Below are positions 18,237 to 26,200 of a stretch of DNA of 64,000 nt, in pieces. The position numbers were made by a program, and so were the translations under genes. Below the pieces are notes generated by a model. That model was not told the origin of the DNA. It saw nothing but the letters and a program-made list of their open reading frames with translations, and did no database searches. Position 1 is the first letter of the stretch. Each line of letters starts with the position of its first letter. The stretch comes from Methyloprofundus sp. (GTDB lineage: Bacteria; Pseudomonadota; Gammaproteobacteria; Methylococcales; Methylomonadaceae): contig AP023240.1 in the NCBI GenBank assembly GCA_016592635.1, forward strand, positions 682,001-746,000. The letters run 5' to 3'.

Positions 18237-19123
18237 GACACGGCTCCATAAAATAGATTAAATGCTTGTTCCATATCTTCCGGGCCGATATCAGGTACAG
18301 CAGAACCCGCCAATGTTTCATTTAGTTTGGTATTGTCTGGAGATTCAAAGAGGCTATCCGCACCTGCTTTTCTAAAGCTGCCTAGGCTGGCGGCAAGTCC
18401 GAATAGCTGAATCGCATCGCGGGCACTCGGATTTAATGATTGTTCTGCGCATAAGTCCCAAAATTGGTTGAGCAAACACTCCCGATTTTTATAAACACCA
18501 CCCTGCGCTAAAATAATTTCGTTAATGTCTTTTTTGTCAGGTAAACCCACTTGTATGACGGGCCTCATTCTTGAGCGTATGAACTCAGGTAAATCATGCT
18601 CTTCCCCCGTATTGGTCGCCGCGACAAAACGAAAGCTATCGGCTGCCACTATCCGTTCACCTAGCAATGAAGAATCAATATAGCGTCGCTCATCAAGAAC
18701 GCTGACTAACAGCGATAACGCTCGTGGCCGGATCTTGCCAATTTCATCAATGAAGCAAATTCCCCCATTTATCATCGCGGTAACTAGTGGTGAAAGCACG
18801 TACTCCATACCATTTACTGCACCATCGGCAAATCTTACGCTGCATGCGAGATCTTCTGCTGTAATATCTTCGTGACCTTGTAAAATATAAAGGTTTAAAC
18901 CGGTAATGCTAGAGAGCTCGTAAACGATTCTATTTTTGCCTACACCAGGTAAACCAACCAATAGAGGAGAAAGAGGAGGGTGTGAGGCAGAACTAATCCA
19001 CGCTGCGAATATAGATCTTATCTCATCAGTACGGCCTTCAAATTTTGAAAGCATAGATTGTTTTGGGCAATACGGTTCGCTTTGTAACACTGATAGGTTA
19101 CTTCTAATATTTAGTCTATCCAT
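18233..19123 (-). CDS. MoxR/GvpN-like AAA+ ATPase
   Basis: 296 residues; ATG at 19123 with GAGAGG nine bases upstream. Walker A is GLPGVGKNR (about 56-64, with Asn-Arg after the Lys where Thr/Ser is usual). Walker B is ICFIDEIGKI (about 122-131), sensor 1 is FVAATNTGEE, and the Arg-finger region is EFIRSRMRPVIQV. This is the MoxR/CbbQ/GvpN type of AAA+ chaperone that remodels or inserts cofactors into partner proteins. Its partner is probably the coupled 785-residue protein. The Thr-to-Asn change after the Walker Lys could weaken Mg2+ binding. Confidence 0.9.
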   Translation of the reverse strand: MDRLNIRSNLSVLQSEPYCPKQSMLSKFEGRTDEIRSIFAAWISSASHPPLSPLLVGLPGVGKNRIVYELSSITGLNLYILQGHEDITAEDLACSVRFADGAVNGMEYVLSPLVTAMINGGICFIDEIGKIRPRALSLLVSVLDERRYIDSSLLGERIVAADSFRFVAATNTGEEHDLPEFIRSRMRPVIQVGLPDKKDINEIILAQGGVYKNRECLLNQFWDLCAEQSLNPSARDAIQLFGLAASLGSFRKAGADSLFESPDNTKLNETLAGSAVPDIGPEDMEQAFNLFYGAVS

Positions 19124-19333
19124 TTTTATATCCTCTCTTTAGAAAATCAAATGCAGCAATTTTGGCTGCCTTGTAATAAACAATGTAGTTAATGAGGGAG
19201 CTCAATAAGAAGGTATCAGCATATTTGATTTGTTCCGTTGTACCACCGCCAGAAAGGCCGAATAACACAATGCATGATATTATTGCCATTGAGTAAGCCT
19301 TGTTATAACTTTGCCCCTATTTATATATAAGGG

Positions 19334-20227
19334 TCACAAACTGAAAACATGAGGGGGGCGTAAGCTTCCATTAGTAAAATAAACTTTTTGCTTTTTGATC
19401 TCTACCAAACTCAATCCTTCTCTGGAATTATCAAAATCTGTTTGTCCTGCGAGAAAAGCCCCTGTATCAATACAAATGTGAGAAAGCGTTTTACTAATTT
19501 TATGCGTAATACTATGTCCGCAGAAAGTAGGTGATAACCCAGGTAACAGCTCTGGAGGGCATTCTGTAACTGATTCTATTTTTTTCATAAACGAGCGTCC
19601 CCATAACCAATGTTTGGTGAAGTAAGGGTAGTCTTGCGGAGGAACATTAAAGAAATCTTTAGTACTCCATTCCTGGAAAAGAGCATCAATATCATTATCC
19701 AGTAACACCTCATTCGGTTTCCCTGCATCATAAAGCTCTGCATGCACGACATGAAAACGTTCAGGCCCTTTACCTACCACAATTAACAAAGGTAACTGAC
19801 GAACTTTAGATAATAATTCTATTAACCTGAGCTGTGGGCAGTCATCGCCAAAATTGTAGTCCTCATAAATCCAATCTCCACCATTACTTAATAGTTCATG
19901 TTGTTGAGACCTGTTTAGCGAAGTACCGTATTGGATGAAATTCCAAACATATTCTAATAACATCGTTTCATGGTTACCGCGAACCGCGTAAAACCATGGT
20001 TCGTTTAATAATTCAAGGCAAGCTATTGAATTTGGCCCTCGGTCAATCAGATCACCCACTGAAAAAAGGCGATCAATTTCTGTATTAAAATGGACTGTTG
20101 CTAATAATGTATCAAGTAATTCGCGGCTACCGTGTAAATCGCCCACAACAAAATCTCGACCTTGGTCGTTAACTTCTAAGCAACGAACCAATGGAACTGA
20201 GACCCTTTCTAATGGTATTGTATTCAT
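19334..20227 (-). CDS. PPP-family serine/threonine phosphatase (lambda/PrpA-like)
   Basis: 297 residues from the ATG at 20227, which has GGGGG six bases upstream; an ATG 12 bases earlier overlaps that site. All metal-binding motifs of PPP metallophosphatases are present in order: VVGDLHGS, SVGDLIDRGP, AVRGNHE, a later His in FHVVHAELYD and FCGHSIT. These ligands bind two metal ions that hydrolyse phosphoesters, either phosphoproteins or dinucleoside polyphosphates such as Ap4A. Set among TIR, MoxR and STAND proteins, it could reverse a phospho-signal, but no kinase is seen in the window. Cytoplasmic. Confidence 0.9.
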   Translation of the reverse strand: MNTIPLERVSVPLVRCLEVNDQGRDFVVGDLHGSRELLDTLLATVHFNTEIDRLFSVGDLIDRGPNSIACLELLNEPWFYAVRGNHETMLLEYVWNFIQYGTSLNRSQQHELLSNGGDWIYEDYNFGDDCPQLRLIELLSKVRQLPLLIVVGKGPERFHVVHAELYDAGKPNEVLLDNDIDALFQEWSTKDFFNVPPQDYPYFTKHWLWGRSFMKKIESVTECPPELLPGLSPTFCGHSITHKISKTLSHICIDTGAFLAGQTDFDNSREGLSLVEIKKQKVYFTNGSLRPPHVFSL

Positions 20228-20461
20228 AATAACCCCCATGTAAGCTGAATTGTTTGCAGGGTATTCTGATTTTATTTATTGCTAAATAAACGATGATAAT
20301 GCAACCGTAAATCAAGCTTCTTGAATATAAAATAAAATAACTCTGCAAATAATAGAAAAATACTTTGTCACTTAAACATAAGCAGTATTAATGCCAATGT
20401 TGCAGGGCTAGGGTTTTTAAGGGATTGAGAGATTAACAGTTGAAGAGGAAGGGTTGATATT
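20228..20461. other. Non-coding stretch between phosphatase and second TIR gene
   Basis: AT-rich sequence with no gene seen on the minus strand between the phosphatase start and the TIR stop at 20593. I find no sigma-54 match with correct spacing. A plus-strand small frame begins at 20462. Confidence 0.4.
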
Positions 20462-20617
20462 ATGAAAAATTCTTGTTATTGCAATAAACTCAACCCAAGA
20501 TTCGCCTTTCTGACATGGCGTTTTGTTTGTGTTGTTCGGTGTTTAGAGCATGCAATGACTGATAATATTTTAAGTATTCGTAGTGGCTTCAATCATTTGT
20601 ATATATTACTGCCATAA
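20462..20617 (+). CDS. Possible small ORF with strong ribosome site
   Basis: 51 codons starting MKNSCYCNKLNPRF, with GAGGAAGGG upstream of the ATG. It is Cys-rich near the start and overlaps the 3' end of the minus-strand TIR gene by 25 bases. It runs against the strand of all neighbouring island genes, has no known family, and may be chance. Listed because of the ribosome site and because small antagonists of toxin-like genes are often missed. Confidence 0.2.
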   Translation: MKNSCYCNKLNPRFAFLTWRFVCVVRCLEHAMTDNILSIRSGFNHLYILLP

Positions 20618-21474
20618 TCAAACTTGAGAGGCCCCGTTCCTAAATAATCTATTTCAAAATCATAGTAATGCCAGAAACAATTTTCACAAAATGAAATGTA
20701 ATTATCATTGTAATCTGATTGTGAAAAGCCACCAATGTCAAGCGTACCATGAATAATAGAGCCCTCTGCTTTACACTGAGTGCATATAGTCTTGTTATCT
20801 CTGATACCACAATTATGTATGTTAAAAAGTTCCATACAAGCAGCAAAATCAACTATATCTGAACTCATGTTTGTAATTTTTCGGCTGATAAGCGAATTGT
20901 CGATTGCTTTTAGTCGTAGTATTTGGTTTTCAAGGAAAACAGCTATTGAATGGCGAGAGTTAAGTTGCTTTGCAGAATCTTTAATATAAGAAAAGTTTGT
21001 GATATTGGTCTGTATTTCGTGTAAAGAAAGGTTTTCAATGTCTGTCTGGTCGTTTTCTAATGAAACAAGTTTCTCAATTGCATTGATGCCTTCAGGCCAG
21101 TTTGGAAATAGATCGATGAATGTTGTCATCCCTTGTGTTTCATTTCTATTAGGCTGGCATGTGTCAATCCTAGTTGGAATTAGAAATGGTTTAATGGGCT
21201 TTAGGGTTTCAGCCATCTGGAGCGCAAGAGAAAATTCTTTGCGGATATAGCCATCCTTGGCAGCAGATAAAGGAGACAGTAATAAAATAATAAAGTCGCT
21301 TTCCTTGATGGCATTAAGAATTTGGTCATCTATACCTTGTTCGGGTCTAAAATTTACTCGGTCGTACCAGAGTAAAATTCCTTTTTGTTTAAGATCCTCA
21401 TAAATTCTATCCGCGTGGAATCGGTCTTCATGTGCATAACTTAGGAATCCTCTTCTAATTTTTTGTAGAGTCAT
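20593..21474 (-). CDS. TIR domain protein with C-terminal CxxC zinc-finger-like region
   Basis: 293 residues. The TIR domain fills the first ~140: GFLSYAHEDRFHADRIYEDL, ILLWYDRVNF, ESDFIILLLSPLSA and IRKEFSLAL, with Glu in the NADase catalytic position. The C-terminal part has two Cys pairs (CTQC and CENC, about 40 residues apart) suited to one zinc site. The linker is helical. A different TIR protein lies at 10312, so the island has two. The ribosome site is weak, and the gene's 5' flank is cut by IS copy 1 some 60 bases upstream. Confidence 0.88.
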   Translation of the reverse strand: MTLQKIRRGFLSYAHEDRFHADRIYEDLKQKGILLWYDRVNFRPEQGIDDQILNAIKESDFIILLLSPLSAAKDGYIRKEFSLALQMAETLKPIKPFLIPTRIDTCQPNRNETQGMTTFIDLFPNWPEGINAIEKLVSLENDQTDIENLSLHEIQTNITNFSYIKDSAKQLNSRHSIAVFLENQILRLKAIDNSLISRKITNMSSDIVDFAACMELFNIHNCGIRDNKTICTQCKAEGSIIHGTLDIGGFSQSDYNDNYISFCENCFWHYYDFEIDYLGTGPLKFDYGSNIYK

Positions 21475-21536
21475 GCTTGTTATAGACTAAATGCAAGAAT
21501 TACCCTTTTTTAGTTTTTAAATTCATCACTTATTTT

Positions 21537-23196
21537 ACTGAAGTTTCCCAGTTTTTAGGGGGGTATATAGGCGGATAGGGGCATTTATTAATGGGTTTGC
21601 CACATTGCACGCAAGATCCAATTAAAATCATACAGTCCATATATCGCTGAGCTTGGTTTCCCAGTTTTTTGTCAGCCAAATATTAGGAAAGTCTAATTTT
21701 CGAAAAATATTAGCAATTACTAATATTTAAGTACAAATTACTTTAAAAACAACAGGTTGATAGTGAATAAGGCTGTATTTTGTAGTATAATAAACAGTGC
21801 TAACAAATTGATTATACAAACAAAAAAGCCTTATTCATGTTCATTTTACGCGATCTTCTTTCTCCTCTTCAATCACATTTTTCAGAAACCACGCTCGGCA
21901 AAGAAAGAGCCTCGTTATTTGCCTATACGCTACTGTCGATCATTGTCCCGTTTACTTCCTCCATTAGTTCCAATTTATGGCGTAGCCTTGAAACGCTGTT
22001 CGGTATCAATATCAAGCGGAAACGATTTTACACATTCATGGCATCAACCAAATTACCGTGGCAAGGTTTATGGAAAACAGCCTGGGACCTGATCGACAAC
22101 CCTGAAACGGACGACCGATTATTAATTGCCCTGGATGATTTCATCAACCCTAAAGTGGGCAAAAAAATCTTTGGTTGCGAAACCATTTATGATCATGCAG
22201 CCAAAGCCAATCAAAGCGACTACCCATGGGCACAAAACGTGGTAGCCATCGGTTTGCTCAAGCAAATAAAAAATCGTTGGGCCTGTTTGTTTTTAGATTT
22301 TCGCCACTACCTTCCACAGAAAGCGATTGATGCACAATCCGATCGAGCGAAGATCAAAGGTCGATTGCAGTCGTTTGAAACCAAGATCGGCCAAGCTGCA
22401 CAGATGATCATCGGGGTTGCAAATCATTTTTCCGGCAAGCAAATACTCGCGGTGACCGATAGTTGGTTTGGCAATGCAGGTTTGTTAAAGCCCGTACGCA
22501 AAGAGGTAGGCAGTCTGTTTGATATTCTGTCGCGCCTGCGCTGTAATAGTGTTTTATATGATCTTCCCGAGACAAGACAATCTGGGCAGCGAGGGAGACC
22601 TCGAAAATATGGCCAGCGCTTGGGTTCGGCAACAGAAATGGCAAAATGCATTCGTCACGAAGCCGCCGAATATCAGGTGACTCTTTATGGCAAACAGCGT
22701 ACGGTACTTGCCCATGAACGCATTGTCATGCTGAAAAGTTTAAAATGCAAAGTACGCGTCGTGTGGGTTTTTCGTAAAACGCAATGGATCGCACTGTTTA
22801 GCACGGACTTGTCATTATCGGTCACGCAAATGATCGAGTTTTATGGTGCGAGATGGAAAATCGAATCAGGATTCAAGGAGTTGAAACAAGACATCGGCAG
22901 TCAAAAAAGTCAGTGTCGTAATGCGCATTCCGTGACCAATCATTTGAATTTTTGTATGATGGCAAGTACGCTGACCTGGATTTATGCCGACCGTTTAAAG
23001 GCGGATCCGGAGCGTCGGCACAAAGTAAAAGGGCGCGCCAGTTTTGCCTTTTCAGACGTGCGGCGCATCATTACCGAGGCAGCATTGAACCCGGATTTTA
23101 ATCATGTTTGCCCCAAACCAAGCAACTCCCCGATAAATCCACTGATTGCCGTACTGTTACGCATGGTGGCTTGATGATTTTTTTGGAAACTTCAGT
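21537..23196 (+). mobile_element. IS4-like element, copy 1
   Basis: Ends ACTGAAGTTTCC and GGAAACTTCAGT are perfect inverted repeats, flanked by TATTTT (21531-21536 and 23197-23202), a 6-base target duplication. 1660 bases. Copy 2 at 50275 is nearly identical. Copy 1 has 27 extra bases between two AAATATTAG repeats in the leader, one fewer G in a G run, and one synonymous A/G difference in the transposase gene. It sits exactly at the stop codon of the RHS gene. Confidence 0.93.
21837..23174 (+). CDS. IS4-superfamily transposase (copy 1)
   Basis: 445 residues, full length. DDE motifs: LIALDDFINPKVGKKIFG with the first Asp, LAVTDSWFGNAGL with the second, and YGARWKIESGFKELKQDIG, the Y-(2)-R-(3)-E-(6)-K block with the Glu. 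The 300-base leader inside the element has the promoter region and the 27-base insertion compared with copy 2. The protein is the same as copy 2, so at least one copy was active recently. Confidence 0.93.
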   Translation: MFILRDLLSPLQSHFSETTLGKERASLFAYTLLSIIVPFTSSISSNLWRSLETLFGINIKRKRFYTFMASTKLPWQGLWKTAWDLIDNPETDDRLLIALDDFINPKVGKKIFGCETIYDHAAKANQSDYPWAQNVVAIGLLKQIKNRWACLFLDFRHYLPQKAIDAQSDRAKIKGRLQSFETKIGQAAQMIIGVANHFSGKQILAVTDSWFGNAGLLKPVRKEVGSLFDILSRLRCNSVLYDLPETRQSGQRGRPRKYGQRLGSATEMAKCIRHEAAEYQVTLYGKQRTVLAHERIVMLKSLKCKVRVVWVFRKTQWIALFSTDLSLSVTQMIEFYGARWKIESGFKELKQDIGSQKSQCRNAHSVTNHLNFCMMASTLTWIYADRLKADPERRHKVKGRASFAFSDVRRIITEAALNPDFNHVCPKPSNSPINPLIAVLLRMVA

Positions 23197-23200
23197 TATT

Positions 23201-26200
23201 TTACTTTCCTATAGGGCTAACAGAATAATTGACGACCCTACTATTTTCATTATATCCCAAAGAAATCTGGCGATGTTTACCTATACCAACACTTGTAAGC
23301 TTGGACGTAGAGTCATATTTATAATCTAGGTTTAGCTCATTAGCATGCGTTATTTGCTTAAGTAAACCTTTGTTCTCACCTTTTTCATAATAAGACATCG
23401 TTATTTCACCGCCATCGAACTGTTTAATGCGCTGAGGGCGGGCATTTGAAAAATCAAGAACAGTGCTTTCAACACCAGAGCGTCCTGATTTTTCAATGCT
23501 GATAGAAGTAAGTGAGCCATCTTTCGCATAGGAAAATTGTTGTTTTTCCCAGGACGAATTAACTGTTTTAATTTTTCCGTTATTGTTGCGGATTATGTCA
23601 AGACCATAGTTTTTTTCATCCCGCTTAATCACAACCTGATCGATTTCACCTAGTTTATTGTAATGAAAAGTCTTATTGAAACCTCGATAATCACTGACAT
23701 TGACTGGCTGACCTATAGGGTTGAGTTTTGTTTGCTGCCATTGCTTAGGATTATTACCTGCATCAGAAGGTAAAACCAAAATACTGCCCATTAGGCCGTC
23801 TTTTTGATACTGAAAGTGAGTGGTGCTATTTCCAATCTCGAATGCGTCTAGCCTTCCTTGAGAAGACCAGTTCTGACGTAATAGAGTCTGTCCATTATCT
23901 GTCAAGGCAGTAAGCCTTCCAGCTTGATCATACTCCTCAGTTAATAAAGGCCGGTTTGCTTGTTTAAAGGTTCTCTTACGTTGATCGGCAGATTCTGTAA
24001 TTTGCAGAGTATCACCAGCAGGGTCTTTCAGCTCTAGAATTTTTTCCCCTGTTTCAGGGTAAAGCCAGCTTGCTTGTATCCCATTAGCATAACGGGCTTT
24101 TTTAGGCCGAAAAGCATTATCATATTGCACAAGTTGTTTAGGTGTTGGATTTCCAGCGTGTGTTACTGAAACAGTATTTGTTTTATGTTCTGATTTAATA
24201 CCGTAATCAATGTGTTGATCATTTGCCAAAATTTCTGTTATTAACTGTCCCTTGGCATTATATTTATACTGGTGTAGGACATGCTCTGGCATAGATTTGT
24301 CACTAGCTGTCACACTGGCATCCTGCCAGGTCACAGCCGTTACTAGCGAATCTTGATAGCGATAGCCTCGTTGGCCTTGATCAGATGTTACTCCAATCAG
24401 CCTACCTTCATTATTATATTGGTAACTAATAGATTGTTTACCATGAATATTTTTACCCGTAGCGCTAACAAGTCTATTTTCTTTATAGTGCAGATTTATG
24501 CTTGCTACTTGTTGACCTCCTAATAGCCCAATAACCTGAGACACCGTGCCGTTTTCATTGTGCAAATAAACCGTTCTAAAACCGTCCTGTTCGATTGCAG
24601 CTAACTTGCCAGTCTTAAAAAAGTGCCAGTTTTCACCGTTTTTACCCAATATTTTATCGGTAGGATCTGTAAGGTATTCTGGTTTAGCATCAGCCAAGCC
24701 GAAAAAGTCTGAATCCGTATCCGGAACCATTAAACGGCTGTTATTAAACGCAGCAACTGGTTTAATGTCAGAAAAACGTGCATAAACACTGTTTAGTGGT
24801 GTGAGTAATTCGTAGCCATTACGATACTCCGCTTTATCGCCTTGACGATGCACTGGAATTCTAATCGTTTCGAGTCGCGGCAAATCCCACGTCCAGGTTT
24901 TACCCCACGGGCCAGCCGGATTAAAGAATGAGTGATAATGACGAGTCAAACGTAGCTCTCTAGCTCCTGCAATTGGTACGATTAAATCCACCTCACTAAG
25001 GCGAACAGGGTTGAGTGCATTAGTGTTAAACCCTGGAACAGGTAGAGCTTGATAAGTTTTACTATCTAAAGTCAATTGATGTAGCTTTAGCGGCTCAGTC
25101 GTTGATACTTTATCTCGAACCAATGCTGAAAGTGCATTGGCTTGTTTAAGTTTGGCCATCCCCTGCTTACGTTTAACCTCAGGAAGTTTCTGTAAGTCTG
25201 CCGCAGTTTCGATCTGCCGTACTTGGCTACTATCTGGGGATAACTTTACACCCCCAAAAACTTGTGCTCGCACTTTACCATTAGATCGGGTTACTTTTAT
25301 TCCTGGTGTTGTCTTCTCAAAGGGAACAACCTGTACCTGATAATCGCGCATCCAAAATGGCATTGGCGTTCCCTGGTCACGCAACTTCTCAGCAATAGCG
25401 GTCATAAGAGCAATACGCCGTAGTTCAGTAAACACAGGAACTGGTTTACTAATACCCGATTCGATAGGAGGGGTAAGGAATTGCTCTTTGGCAATGGACT
25501 CATAGCTATTGGTAAACCAGGAAACAAACTTCGATGCGCCTGCTGAAGACTTTCCTTTCAGGTTGTTCACTAGCTTGCCATTTTTCCATTTCATCAGTTG
25601 CGTATTAACTTTCAACGGCACATCAAATAAGGTCAGATTTTTATCAACTGAAGAAAAGCGGTTAGCTTCTGCTGGTACAATCCAGAAACGTTCCCAGAGT
25701 CCTTTTTGCCTAGATGATGTAGGTGTACTACCACCAAAATAAAGTGTATCCAATACCTCATCATATTTTGAAACTCTACTGGTTATCAGTTTACCAGAAA
25801 TATTATCAGCACCAACTGTATAGCCTTTCATCAACCGGTCTGCCTGATATAAAACCCACCCCACATAAGTATCTTCAGTGGCTTTACCGTGACCAATAAG
25901 CATCGCGGATTTTTCCGGGTCTTTTGAATTAGGGTCTATAGTCACTGAAGGTCCTTCGCCATAGAGATAGACTGAACGAAATACTGTCACCAAATCATCA
26001 AGGCGCAATGGCGGCAGGCCGATTTCTTGTCCTGATTGACCCAGTAGTACCAAGTTGTTGTTCGAGTCTAAAGCAATGCCATCTAGTTGACCTATTCCTT
26101 CTAATGCTTTGTTGGCACCACCGAGGTAAACGCCACCTACATTTGAAGGTTCTATCGCAGAAGGATAATGATAAACACCCGTTCGGTTATATTCATCAAG

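Noticed and set aside
19170..19190. GGCAGCC...TTGC before the MoxR-like gene as a sigma-54 promoter
   Set aside because: Spacing is 11 instead of 10 and the bases form a hairpin GCAGC/GCTGC instead.
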